From CAVQCJ01 sp963771835 (GTDB lineage Bacteria > Actinomycetota > Actinomycetes > Prado026), in contig CAVYVA010000002.1 of the NCBI GenBank assembly GCA_963771835.1, positions 496,001-560,000 on the forward strand: a stretch of 64,000 bases of DNA. Reading direction: 5' to 3'. Numbering within the stretch: position 1 is the stretch's first letter; every line of letters starts with the position of its first letter. Shown here piece after piece: positions 44,341-53,123 of this stretch. The notes below the pieces were generated by a model. It ran no database searches and was not told the DNA's origin. It saw nothing but the letters and a program-made list of their open reading frames with translations. The translations under genes and the position numbers were made by a program.

Positions 44341-46296
44341 ATGCCGCAGGCGTACCGGTACGGGCCGTACGACGACGGGCCCGACCCGCTCGGCGCGCCG
44401 TACGACGTCGCCGACGCGCTCGACCAGGTCGGCGACGACGTGATGGCGGGGTCGTCGCCCGCGCAGGCGCTGCGCGACCTGATGCGCCGTGGGACGGACG
44501 GGTTGCGCGGCCTGGAGGAGCTTCGCCGCCAGGCGCGGCGGCAGGCCCGCGAGCTGCGCGAGCGCGGTCGCCTCGACGGCACGCTCGAGGAGGTCCGGGC
44601 GCTGCTGGACAAGGCCGTCGGCGAGGAGCGCGCCGCCCTGTTCCCGGACCCGGACGACGAGGCGCGGCTGCGCGAGGCCCGGCTGGACGGCCTCCCGCAC
44701 GAGACGGCGAGTGCGGTGCGCGAGCTCGCCGACTACGACTGGCGCAGCCCGCAGGCCCGGCAGACGTTCGAGCAGCTGCAGGACCTGCTCCGCCGCGAGG
44801 TGCTGGACCGGCAGTTCCGCGGCCTCAAGCAGGCGCTGGAGAATCCCGACCCGCAGGCGCAGCAGCGGCTCAAGGACATGCTCGCCGACCTGAACGGGAT
44901 GCTCGAGGCGGACGCGCGCGGCGAGCACACCCAGGCGGACTTCGACGCGTTCATGGACAAGTACGGCGACCTCTTCCCGGACCAGCCGCGCAACCTCGAG
45001 GAGCTGGTCGACGCGCTGGCCCGCCGGGCCGCGGCCGCCGAGCGCATGATGAACAGCCTCACCCGCCAGCAGCGCGAAGAGCTCGGCGCCCTGATGGACC
45101 AGGCCCTCGCCGACCTCGACCTGGCCAGCGAGATGGGCCGTCTCGGCGACCAGCTGCGGGCCCGCCGCCCCGACCTGGACTGGGACGGCCGCCGCCGGAT
45201 GACCGGCGAGGAGGGGCTCGGCGTCGGGGACGCCACCACCGCACTCGAGGAGCTCGCCGACCTCGAGCAGCTGGAGGAGACCCTCGGGCAGTCGTACCCC
45301 GGCGCGGGGCTGGACGACGTCGACCCCGAGGCCGTCCGGCGCGCGCTGGGACGGGCCGCCGTCGACGACCTCGAACGGCTCCGGCAGGTGGAGCGTGAGC
45401 TGGAACGGCAGGGCTACCTCACCCGCAACCAGGGCCGGCTGGAGCTGACCGCGAAGGCGGTGCGACGGCTCGGGCGGACGGCCCTGCGCCGGGTGTTCTC
45501 CTCGTTGCAGGCGGCCCGCCGCGGCGACCACGACATCCGTGACGCAGGTGCGGCCGGGGAACCGACGGGAGCCGCGCGCGCCTGGCAGTTCGGCGACGAG
45601 CAGCCGCTGGACGTGGTCCGCACCGTCGGCAACGCGCTGCGTCGTACCGGGCCGCCCGGGCCCGGCGCCGCGGTGCGGCTGGTGGTCGACGACTTCGAGG
45701 TGACCGAGACAGAGCGGCGCACATCGGCGGCCGTCTGCCTCCTGGTGGACCTGTCGTACTCGATGGTCCTCAACGGCACGTGGGGCCCGGCCAAGCAGAC
45801 CGCGCTGGCGCTGGAGACGCTGGTGGCGACGCAGTTCCCGCAGGACGCGCTGCAGGTCGTCGGGTTCTCGAACTACGCCCGGCAGCTGCGGCCGCACGAG
45901 GTCGCGATGCTGGACTCCGACATGGTCCAGGGCACCAACCTGCAGCACGCGCTCATGGTGGCCGGCCGGTTCCTGGATCGCCATCCCCAGTCCGACCCGG
46001 TGGTGCTGGTCGTGACCGACGGCGAGCCGACCGCGCACCTGCTCCGCAACGGCGAGGCCGCCTTCGACTGGCCGCCGTCGCCGGAGACGCTCGAGCTGAC
46101 GCTGGCCGAGGTCGACCGGATGACCCGTCGCCGCGCCACCCTGAACATCTTCATGCTCGGCGAGGAGCCGCGGCTGCGGGAGTTCGTCGAGGAGGTGGCC
46201 CGGCGCAACGGCGGCCGGGTCTTCTCCCCCGACGCCGACCGTCTGGGCGAGTACGTGGTCAGCGACTTCCTGCGCACCCGCCGCACCCTGCGCTGA
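44341..46296 (+). CDS. VWA-domain protein paired with a MoxR ATPase
   Basis: 651 residues. The N-terminal two thirds are highly charged and helical (ELRRQARRQARELRERGRLDG, QQRLKDMLADLNGMLEADARG). The C-terminal domain is a von Willebrand A fold: MIDAS motif DLSYS (D470, S472, S474), then QVVGFSNYARQL, MVQGTNLQHALMVAGRFL (MIDAS Thr) and VVLVVTDGEPTAHL. It ends with NGGRVFSPDADRLGEYVV. In RavA-ViaA and MoxR-CoxE-like systems the VWA protein links the ATPase to its metalloenzyme client. The client is not visible nearby. Confidence 0.9.
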   Translation: MPQAYRYGPYDDGPDPLGAPYDVADALDQVGDDVMAGSSPAQALRDLMRRGTDGLRGLEELRRQARRQARELRERGRLDGTLEEVRALLDKAVGEERAALFPDPDDEARLREARLDGLPHETASAVRELADYDWRSPQARQTFEQLQDLLRREVLDRQFRGLKQALENPDPQAQQRLKDMLADLNGMLEADARGEHTQADFDAFMDKYGDLFPDQPRNLEELVDALARRAAAAERMMNSLTRQQREELGALMDQALADLDLASEMGRLGDQLRARRPDLDWDGRRRMTGEEGLGVGDATTALEELADLEQLEETLGQSYPGAGLDDVDPEAVRRALGRAAVDDLERLRQVERELERQGYLTRNQGRLELTAKAVRRLGRTALRRVFSSLQAARRGDHDIRDAGAAGEPTGAARAWQFGDEQPLDVVRTVGNALRRTGPPGPGAAVRLVVDDFEVTETERRTSAAVCLLVDLSYSMVLNGTWGPAKQTALALETLVATQFPQDALQVVGFSNYARQLRPHEVAMLDSDMVQGTNLQHALMVAGRFLDRHPQSDPVVLVVTDGEPTAHLLRNGEAAFDWPPSPETLELTLAEVDRMTRRRATLNIFMLGEEPRLREFVEEVARRNGGRVFSPDADRLGEYVVSDFLRTRRTLR

Positions 46297-46316
46297 CTCG
46301 ACCGTAGGTTTGGCAC

Positions 46317-47573
46317 GTGGCGATCCGGAACCCGTGGCGGGACCTGCCGCCCGAGGTCGCCGTGCTGTCGGCGGTGGCCTTCTCGGTCGCGCTCGGTTTC
46401 GGGATCGTGGCGCCGGCGATCCCGCTGTTCGCCAAGTACTTCCACGTCGACAACACCCAGGCGGTGGCCGTCGTCTCGGTGTTCGCACTGATGCGGCTGG
46501 TCTCCGCGCCGGTCGCCGGGCGGATGGTGAACCGGCTCGGCGAGCGGGTCGTGCTGGCGACCGGCATCGGCATCGTCGCGGTGTCGAGCCTGTTCGCGGG
46601 CTTCTCGCAGAGCTACCCCGAGCTGCTCGTCCTGCGCGGCGTCGGCGGCGCCGGCTCGGCGATGTTCACCGTCGGCGCGTACAGCCTCCTGCTGCGGGTC
46701 GCCGCCCCGGACCAGCGCGGCCGGTCCTCCAGCGCGTTCCAGGGCGGCTTCCTCATGGGCGGGATCACCGGCCCGCTGTTCGGCGGCACCGTCACCGCGT
46801 GGTCGCTGCGCGCCCCGTTCTTCCTGTACGCCGGCACGCTGGCCGTCGCCGGGACGGTCGCCATGGTCTACCTGGCCCGGGCCTCGCTGCGCGAACGCGA
46901 GATCGTCGCCGGGACCGCGCACCCGCCGACCCCGTTCCGCGCGGCGTTGCGCAAGTCCGCGTACCGGGCCGCGCTCACGAACGCCTTCGCCAACGGCTGG
47001 TCGGTGTTCGGGCTGCGGTCCTCGGTGGTGCCGCTGTTCGTCGCCGAGAGCCTGCGGCTGTCGCCGCGCTGGACCGGTGGCGGGCTGTTCGTGTGGGCGC
47101 TCGTCGAGGGCGCGGTGCTCCTCACCGCGGGCCGGCTCGTCGACGTCCGCGGCCGACGCCCGTACCTGCGCGCGGGCGCGGCGTTGTGCGTGCTGGCGGC
47201 GACGGTCCTGGCGTTCAGCGGCAGCGCCGTGCCGTTCCTGGTGGCGATGGGGCTGTTCGGCGGGGCGTCCGCGCTGCTCTCGACGTCCGGCTCGGCCATC
47301 GTCGGCGACGTCATCGGTGGCCGCGGCGGTACCGCGGTCGCGGGCTACCAGATGTCCCAGGACGCCGGCGCGTTCACCGGTCCGCTGGTGGCCGGCAAGC
47401 TGTCCGACCTGTTCTCGTTCCGGGCCTCGTTCCTGGCCACGGCGCTCGTGTCGTCGATCGCCCTGGTCGGCGGGCTGCTGATGCCGGAGACCAAGCCGGC
47501 GTCAGTAGCCGGGAGCGCGGCGCCGCCAGGGCGCGAGCCGCTCGATCTGCGCGCTGAGGCCGAGGATGCGTGA
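46317..47573 (+). CDS. MFS transporter
   Basis: 418 residues with twelve hydrophobic segments. Motif A variant after helix 2: RLVSAPVAGRMVNRLGERVVLATG; helix 4-5 region RGVGGAGSAMFTVGAYSLLLRVAAPDQRGRSSSAFQGGFLMGGITGP. The second half has GRLVDVRGRRPYLRAG. Drug- or sugar-type exporters have this layout; the substrate is not indicated. Its last 72 bases overlap the convergent amidase gene, so the C-terminal tail after MPETKP may be dispensable. Confidence 0.9.
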   Translation: MAIRNPWRDLPPEVAVLSAVAFSVALGFGIVAPAIPLFAKYFHVDNTQAVAVVSVFALMRLVSAPVAGRMVNRLGERVVLATGIGIVAVSSLFAGFSQSYPELLVLRGVGGAGSAMFTVGAYSLLLRVAAPDQRGRSSSAFQGGFLMGGITGPLFGGTVTAWSLRAPFFLYAGTLAVAGTVAMVYLARASLREREIVAGTAHPPTPFRAALRKSAYRAALTNAFANGWSVFGLRSSVVPLFVAESLRLSPRWTGGGLFVWALVEGAVLLTAGRLVDVRGRRPYLRAGAALCVLAATVLAFSGSAVPFLVAMGLFGGASALLSTSGSAIVGDVIGGRGGTAVAGYQMSQDAGAFTGPLVAGKLSDLFSFRASFLATALVSSIALVGGLLMPETKPASVAGSAAPPGREPLDLRAEAEDA

Positions 47574-48950
47574 CTCGGTCCCGTCCGGGCCGACCACCTG
47601 CACCGCCAGCGGGGTGCCCACGCCCGGGTGGATGCCGGCCGGGACCGACGCCGCCGGGTACTGGAGCATGTTCCATGGCGCCGCGTAGGGCGCGAACCGC
47701 ACGTTCGCCGCGACCACCCGCGCCCACGGCCGGGTGCCCCAGCGCGCGGCCGCGATCGGCGGTGCGGCCAGCACCGGCGTGAGGAGGAGGTCGTGGAACG
47801 AGAAGAACTCGGCCATGTCCGTGCGCCGCGACTCCCGGTCCGACTCGCGGACGAGCCCGCGCCGCCGGACCTGGTCGCCCATGCGCACGTGCGCGCGCAC
47901 CGCCGGGTCGAGCAGGGTGCGGTCCAACCCTTCGGCGTCGAACGACGCGCCGCCGAACCAGCGGGCCAGCTCCGGGGTCGGGTTCACGGCGTACGGCGGG
48001 TCCACCTTGCTGATGATGTGGCCGGCCCGCTCCAGCAGGCGCGCGATCCGGACGACCGCGCGCAGGTGCTCCAGGTCGGCGCGGACGCCGGTGACCGGCG
48101 GCCGCAGCGAGACCGCGATGCGCAGCGGCCGGTCCGGCTCGACCACCTCGGCCAGCCCCGGCTCGGCCGCCATCACCGACAGGACGAGCGCCGCGTCGGC
48201 GACGGTCGTGGCCAGCGGCCCGTTCTCGCTCATGTCGTACCAGCCGTTTGCCCCCACACCCGAGGGCACGACGCCGTAGCCCGGCTTGATGCCGTACACC
48301 CCGCAGCACGCCGCCGGGATCCGGATCGAGCCCATCCCGTCGTTGCCGTGCGCGACCGGCACCAGCCCGCCGGCGACCGCCGCCGCGGAACCGCCGGAGG
48401 AGCCGCCGGGCGTACGGCTGCGGTCCCACGGGTTGTGGGTGATGCCGTAGCTGGAGTCGGTCGCACCGAAGACGCCCAGCTCGGGCATCCGGGTCAGTCC
48501 GACCACGACCGCACCCGCGGCGCGCAGCCGTTCCACCACCACGTGGTCGTACGTCCGCGGCGTGGCATCGGTGGCGGCCGAGCCGGACCGCATCGGCTCG
48601 TCCGCCACCGCGATGTTGTCCTTCACCGCGATCGGCACACCGGCCAGCGGCAGACCCTCGAGGTCCTGGCGACCTGCGGCCTCGACCGCCTCGTCGGCGG
48701 CCGCCCTGGCCCGGACCACCTGGAAGGCTCCGAGCCGGCCGTCGTGCGCGACGATCCGACGCAGGCTGGCCGCGACCGACTCCTGCGGGGTCAGCGTGCC
48801 CGCCCGCACCGCCGCCGCGATCCCGACCGCCGTCTCCGGGAACGGGTCCGACCGCACCACGACCGGCCCCGGGTCCTTGGCCGCCTTCGTGCCGCGGGCC
48901 GGCCGGCCCGACCCTCCGGTGCTGCTCGTGCCACTCGCCCGCGTCGACAT
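47502..48950 (-). CDS. amidase (amidase-signature family)
   Basis: 482 residues. The Ser-cisSer-Lys triad is visible: Lys in GVPIAVKDNIAV and the two serines in RTPGGSSGGSAAAVAGGLVPVAHGNDGMGSIRIPAA. Further blocks are YGIKPGYGVVPSG and FSFHDLLLTPVLAAPPIAA. It hydrolyses an amide of unknown identity; GatA is less likely because GatB/C are absent and the C-terminus differs. It starts 10 bases after the GlmL-like gene in the same direction. The 3' end overlaps the MFS gene on the other strand. Confidence 0.9.
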   Translation of the reverse strand: MSTRASGTSSTGGSGRPARGTKAAKDPGPVVVRSDPFPETAVGIAAAVRAGTLTPQESVAASLRRIVAHDGRLGAFQVVRARAAADEAVEAAGRQDLEGLPLAGVPIAVKDNIAVADEPMRSGSAATDATPRTYDHVVVERLRAAGAVVVGLTRMPELGVFGATDSSYGITHNPWDRSRTPGGSSGGSAAAVAGGLVPVAHGNDGMGSIRIPAACCGVYGIKPGYGVVPSGVGANGWYDMSENGPLATTVADAALVLSVMAAEPGLAEVVEPDRPLRIAVSLRPPVTGVRADLEHLRAVVRIARLLERAGHIISKVDPPYAVNPTPELARWFGGASFDAEGLDRTLLDPAVRAHVRMGDQVRRRGLVRESDRESRRTDMAEFFSFHDLLLTPVLAAPPIAAARWGTRPWARVVAANVRFAPYAAPWNMLQYPAASVPAGIHPGVGTPLAVQVVGPDGTESRILGLSAQIERLAPWRRRAPGY

Positions 48951-48960
48951 GGCCCGGACC

Positions 48961-50382
48961 TTACGACGCCCCAGAGCCGGGCGGGAGGGGCAGCAGCACC
49001 ACGGCTGTCGCGGCGAGCCGGGCAGCGGCCTGCGGGTGCTCGGCCGCGAGCAGCCCCGCGGCCGCCAGGACGTAGCGCTCGTCGACGGCCAGCCGGGCCC
49101 GTTCCGGTACGCGCCAGCCGCCGCCGTGGTCGTGGACCGCCGGGCCGAGCACCGTCCGCGCGGTCTGCGGGCCGCCGTGCCGGAGCACCCCGCCGGACCC
49201 GACGACGAGGCGGACCTGACGCAGGTCCTTGCCGGACGTGCGCACCTCGCCGGACTCCTGCGGGCGTGCGTGCCGGCGCAGCGCGACGGTGAGTGCCAGC
49301 TCGGCCAGCCGGGCGTCCACCGACCGGCCGTGCTCGTCGGTCGGCACCCAGCCGGGGTCGGCGGCCCGCAGCCGCGCCTCCGGCTCGAGCGCGTCGGCCG
49401 CCGCCGCGTCGAGGAGCCGCTCGGCGAGCGCCGCCACGACCACCCCGGGAGCGTTCCAGCGGACGCCGAGGTCGCCCTCGACGGTCCGGCTGCGCCACAG
49501 CGTCTCGACGACCTCGCGGCGCAGCGCGACCTCCTCCGGGTCCGGGGTGACGACCGAGTACACGTCGGTCGTCGCGCCGCCGACGTCCACGACGACGACG
49601 TCGCCGACCCCAGTCACCTCACTTGCGCCGTCGGCGAGCAGCTCCACGCCTGCCAGCACGGCGTCCGGCGTGGCGGCGCGCACCATGGCCGCGAACTCCG
49701 GCGAGCTCGACAGGTGCTTGCCGCCGATGACGTGCCGGATGAACACGTCGCGGATCGCCGCGCGCGCCGGCAGCGGGTCGAGGACGCCGATGCGCGGCAG
49801 CACGTTGGCGGCGGGACGCGTGTCCGGCACCGTGCTCCCGGGAGCCGTGAGCACGGCGACCGCCTCGTCCTGCACGACGACGTTGCCGGCCAGCACCACC
49901 GGTACCCGTGGCCCGCTCGCCGCGAGCACGCGGGCGTTGTGCAGCAGCACCTCGCTGTTCCCGCCGTCCGTTCCGCCCACGACCAGCAGGACGTCGGGGG
50001 CCGAGTCCGCGAGCGCGGCCAGCCCCGCCTCGTCGAGCCGACCCGTCGCGACGTGCACGACCTTCGCCCCCGCGGACAGCCCCACCCGGTAGCCGGCCTC
50101 GGCCGTGACCGCGCGCTCGTAGCCCACGACCGCGAGCCGAAGCCCGCCGCCGGCGCTGGAGCAGGCGAGCACCGGTCCGTTGACCGGCTCGCCGAGCGTC
50201 GCGTCGAGGTCCGCGAGCACGGCGCGGATCCCGTCCATGACATCGGTGCCCACCGTGGTCGGCCCGCTGGACGTCGCGAGCAGCTCGCCGCCGGGCAGCC
50301 GGACCGCCGCCGCCTTGGTGAACGTCGAGCCGACGTCGACGCATCGCACCACGGACGGAGCAACGTCGACGCGCACAGTCAC
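48961..50382 (-). CDS. glutamate mutase L (GlmL/MutL)-family ATPase-fold protein
   Basis: 473 residues. Actin/Hsp70-fold phosphate motifs: RCVDVGSTFTKAAAVRL at the N-terminus and DVVVVDVGGATTDVYSVV in the middle. ACSSAGGGLRLAVVGYE, VLLVVGGTDGGNSEVLLHNA and VIGGKHLSSSPEF are strongly typical of the GlmL/MutL family. It normally lies between the two glutamate mutase subunit genes, and its role there is unproven, perhaps chaperone or reactivase of the B12 enzyme. No glutamate mutase gene is in the window. It is followed by an amidase. Confidence 0.9.
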   Translation of the reverse strand: MTVRVDVAPSVVRCVDVGSTFTKAAAVRLPGGELLATSSGPTTVGTDVMDGIRAVLADLDATLGEPVNGPVLACSSAGGGLRLAVVGYERAVTAEAGYRVGLSAGAKVVHVATGRLDEAGLAALADSAPDVLLVVGGTDGGNSEVLLHNARVLAASGPRVPVVLAGNVVVQDEAVAVLTAPGSTVPDTRPAANVLPRIGVLDPLPARAAIRDVFIRHVIGGKHLSSSPEFAAMVRAATPDAVLAGVELLADGASEVTGVGDVVVVDVGGATTDVYSVVTPDPEEVALRREVVETLWRSRTVEGDLGVRWNAPGVVVAALAERLLDAAAADALEPEARLRAADPGWVPTDEHGRSVDARLAELALTVALRRHARPQESGEVRTSGKDLRQVRLVVGSGGVLRHGGPQTARTVLGPAVHDHGGGWRVPERARLAVDERYVLAAAGLLAAEHPQAAARLAATAVVLLPLPPGSGAS

Positions 50383-50536
50383 GGCCCGACCCTACGGGTC
50401 ACGGTGAAGGTAGCCGTACGGATGATGGTGGCCCCGTCCGTTAGCCCGCTTGGATGACCGGGACCGTTCTGAGGGGTACGGTCACCGGACAGATCGGGGC
50501 GGCAGCTCCAGGAGCTGGGGGGCAGGGGTGGGGCGG

Positions 50537-51571
50537 ATGCGCACGTCCAGGTCGTCGATCGCGGCTCTCGTCGCGACGTTCGCGGCAGCCGCCGTGCTCG
50601 TCACCTCGCCGGCCATGGCCGCCGGCAGCGCCGGCACCGGTTCGGGCGACGGCTCGTCAGCCGGCCCGTCAACGCCGACGGGCGGCCCGATGGTGTGGGG
50701 CGCCACAGTCAAGAACACCAGCAGCAAGCAGACCCAGCTGCAGGCGGTGCAGGTGTTCCAGGGCAAGGTCGGCCGCAACCTGTCCGCCACCCGCGACTTC
50801 CTGTCCTGGGACTCGCCGTTCCCGACGGCGTACGAGAACGGTCTGCAGGCGCAGGGCACGACCGTCCTGCTCTCCGTCGCGGCCAACCGGTTGAACAAGA
50901 CCAAGATCCTGTGGTCGGCCATCGCCACGGCCCAGCCCGGCGACTCGCTCTACGCCGACATGGTCTCGTGGGCGGACCGCGTGCGGGACTTCGGGGCGCC
51001 GATCTACGTGACGTTCCAGCACGAGCCGGAGGCGGCGGCCAACAACACGCTCGGCACGCAGGCGGACTACATCGCCGCCTGGCGCAACTGGGTCTCGGTG
51101 TTCCGCTCCGAGGGTGCGACCAACGCGTCGTTCATGTTCATCACCACGGCGTTCGGCTACACCGTGAAGACCACCGACCGCCGGTACGTGCCGAAGTGGT
51201 ACCCGGGTGACGACGTCGTCGACGTCATCGCGGTGGACGCGTACAACTGGTTCACCTGCCGCGCCACGGTCAAGAACCCGTGGAACTCGCTGGCCTCGCT
51301 GATCGAGAAGCAGCGCCAGTTCGGGCTGCTGCACCCGGACAAGCCGCTGTGGCTGGCGGAGTTCGCCTCGGTCGAGGACCCGGCGACCCCCGGCCGACGG
51401 GCCCAGTGGATCAGCGACGCGGAAGCTCTCTTCCAGCAGCCGGGCTACGAGCAGTACCAGGGCATCCTGTACTTCGACCTGAAGAAGCAGTGCGACTGGC
51501 GCCTGGAGCCGGTGCCGGACGCGCTCACGGCGTTCACCGCGATGGGCGCCGACCCCTTCTACGCCGGCTGA
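50537..51571 (+). CDS. secreted glycoside hydrolase, GH26-like (beta-mannanase type)
   Basis: About 344 residues. A signal peptide (RSSIAALVATFAAAAVLVTSPAMAAG) is followed by a Gly/Ser linker and a TIM-barrel-like domain. IYVTFQHEPEAAANN provides the likely acid/base Glu, and PLWLAEFASVEDP the nucleophile Glu near strand 7; YFDLKKQCDW closes the barrel. GH26 enzymes cut mannans or mixed glucans, and actinobacteria secrete them for plant polymers. The frame opens 29 codons earlier, but the signal peptide begins at ATG 50537 after a G-rich ribosome site. The gap upstream shows no riboswitch I recognise. Confidence 0.8.
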   Translation: MRTSRSSIAALVATFAAAAVLVTSPAMAAGSAGTGSGDGSSAGPSTPTGGPMVWGATVKNTSSKQTQLQAVQVFQGKVGRNLSATRDFLSWDSPFPTAYENGLQAQGTTVLLSVAANRLNKTKILWSAIATAQPGDSLYADMVSWADRVRDFGAPIYVTFQHEPEAAANNTLGTQADYIAAWRNWVSVFRSEGATNASFMFITTAFGYTVKTTDRRYVPKWYPGDDVVDVIAVDAYNWFTCRATVKNPWNSLASLIEKQRQFGLLHPDKPLWLAEFASVEDPATPGRRAQWISDAEALFQQPGYEQYQGILYFDLKKQCDWRLEPVPDALTAFTAMGADPFYAG

Positions 51572-51654
51572 CCGCAGCACGATCGCGGTGCGTTCGCGAA
51601 GTCCAGTCCGTCAATCGCAATGCCTTTCTAGTCTTGTCTTGCTATTGTCGAGGC

Positions 51655-51954
51655 ATGGCGTCTGAGTGGGGCTTCCTCACGAACCACGCAAGGGTCCTGC
51701 TGGCCATCGCCCGAGACCCGCAGACGCGGCTCCGGGACATCGCCACCGCGATCGACATCAGCGAGCGGCGCGCCTTCGGGATCGTGAACGACCTCTCCGA
51801 GGCGGGGTACGTCGTCAAGGAGCGAGACGGGCGGCGCAGCCGGTACCACGTCCAGTCGCACCTCCCGCTGCGCGAGCCGATGGCCGAGCGACGCCCGATC
51901 GGCGACATCCTCACGCTGCTGACTGAAGCGGACCTCGGCACGTCCCGTCCGTAG
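51655..51954 (+). CDS. small winged-helix (MarR/GntR-like) regulator
   Basis: 99 residues. EWGFLTNHARVLLAIARDPQTRLRDIATAIDISERRAFGIVNDLSEAGYVVKERDGRRSRYHVQ is a compact winged helix: recognition helix in SERRAFGIVNDL, wing in VVKERDGRRSRYHV. A short unusually AT-rich stretch before the ATG (about 51620-51650) probably holds its promoter. The signal is unknown. It lies between the GH26-like gene and a secreted pair, which it might control. Confidence 0.82.
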   Translation: MASEWGFLTNHARVLLAIARDPQTRLRDIATAIDISERRAFGIVNDLSEAGYVVKERDGRRSRYHVQSHLPLREPMAERRPIGDILTLLTEADLGTSRP

Positions 51955-52083
51955 CCGCCAGCTGTCCGCCACCTCGCACACCTATTTTGACAGCCGTCCA
52001 CGTCTGGGGCAGCGTTGGTACACGGGTCAGCCGAGCGAGCGCACGGGCTCAAGGGGGCGGCCCTCGACACGGAACGGACTTCG

Positions 52084-52614
52084 ATGAGTCGCTGCCTCCT
52101 GCCCCGGAACCGTCCATGCCTGCTCGCCGCCATCGTCGCCGCACTGGCACTGGTGCTCGGCGTGACAGCGGCCGGGCCGGCCGCCGCCGCACCGGCCCGC
52201 TGCCTGCCGGAAGACAGCTACACCTACAGAAACGTCAAGGCCAGCCACGTGACCGTCGTCCCGTACGTGCAGGCCGGACCCGGGCACACGCTGTCGATCC
52301 AGCTGTCCGCCGGCACCACGATCACGGCGGGTCTCACCGGCACCGCCACCGGCGGGCTGTCTGCAGTCGTCGCCGGCGCGCAGGCCTCGGTGTCCGCGTC
52401 GCTGAGCGTCTCCATGACAGCGACGGTCACGTACGGGGACACCTGGACCGTCCCGGCCAGCGCGCACCAGGGTTACCTCGACGTCGGCGCCTCGTCGGAC
52501 TCGATGACGTGGAAGCACGGCCACTACGCGGCGAGCTGCTCGTGGGTCATCGACTCCACCGGCACGCTCAACTCGCCGTGGCACCTGCCGGCGTTCTGGA
52601 GCTGGACCACGTGA
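52084..52614 (+). CDS. secreted beta-rich protein, first of a coupled exported pair
   Basis: About 176 residues. Signal peptide LLAAIVAALALVLGVTAAGPAAAAPA, then a mature part with CLPEDSYTYRNVKASHVTVVPYVQAG, repeated Thr/Ser-rich strands (GLTGTATGGLSAVVAGAQASVSASLSVSMTATVTYGDTW) and a second Cys in HYAASCSWVID. Two cysteines could form a disulfide. No family is recognised. The ATG at 52084 is preferred over earlier in-frame starts because the signal peptide follows directly. The stop overlaps the next GTG (GTGA). Confidence 0.7.
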   Translation: MSRCLLPRNRPCLLAAIVAALALVLGVTAAGPAAAAPARCLPEDSYTYRNVKASHVTVVPYVQAGPGHTLSIQLSAGTTITAGLTGTATGGLSAVVAGAQASVSASLSVSMTATVTYGDTWTVPASAHQGYLDVGASSDSMTWKHGHYAASCSWVIDSTGTLNSPWHLPAFWSWTT

Positions 52615-53114
52615 CGGCGAGCCATCGCCGCGCCGTGGCGGGCGGCGTTGCGACGTGCGCGGCCGTCGTGTCGATGCTGGCCGGGTGCGGGGACAGTTCG
52701 TCGCCGCACCCGGCGGCGGACCCCGCCTCGCCGCATGTCAGCGTGAGCGGCTCTGCCACGAACGGCCGTCCGCCGGCCTCCTCGGCACCGCCCCAGCCGA
52801 TCGGGGCGACCGGTTCGCTGCTGGCCCAGGACAACGGGACCGGTTCCCGGGTCGTCAGGGCGCGGGCGACCCGGCCCGGGGTGCGGCTCACGGTCCGGCT
52901 GACCTGTTCCGGGCCGGGGCCGGCGCGGGTCACCGACGGGAGCGGCGGGCTCATCCTCGGCACCGGTGGGTGCGAGCGGGGCGTGATCTTCTCGTCCGCG
53001 TGGACCGCGACGAAGCACGACGGACGGTCGATCCAGGTCGTCGTCGGCCCGATGACCAGCTGGGCGGTGGAGCTGTGGTCCGGCACCGTCCCGGTCCACA
53101 CCCTGACCACCTGA
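52611..53114 (+). CDS. small lipoprotein, second of a coupled exported pair
   Basis: 167 residues. GGVATCAAVVSMLAGCGDSS carries a lipobox (MLAGC). A Ser/Pro/Ala linker then leads to a beta domain with GVRLTVRLTCSGPGPARVTDGSGGLILGTGGCERGVIF (two Cys) and VVVGPMTSWAVELWSGTVPV. It resembles the outer part of other actinobacterial lipoproteins but no family is named. Coupled translation with the upstream secreted protein suggests they act together at the cell surface. Confidence 0.72.
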   Translation: MTASHRRAVAGGVATCAAVVSMLAGCGDSSSPHPAADPASPHVSVSGSATNGRPPASSAPPQPIGATGSLLAQDNGTGSRVVRARATRPGVRLTVRLTCSGPGPARVTDGSGGLILGTGGCERGVIFSSAWTATKHDGRSIQVVVGPMTSWAVELWSGTVPVHTLTT

Positions 53115-53123
53115 CGCCGGAAG

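Noticed and set aside
44107..46488. A 793-codon open frame antisense to the VWA gene
   Set aside because: Its composition is an inversion of the VWA protein's codon pattern, with no motif of its own.
50383..50536. Leader of the secreted GH26-like gene examined for a c-di-GMP or c-di-AMP riboswitch
   Set aside because: I could not match the conserved riboswitch cores, and the spacing to the start codon is short.
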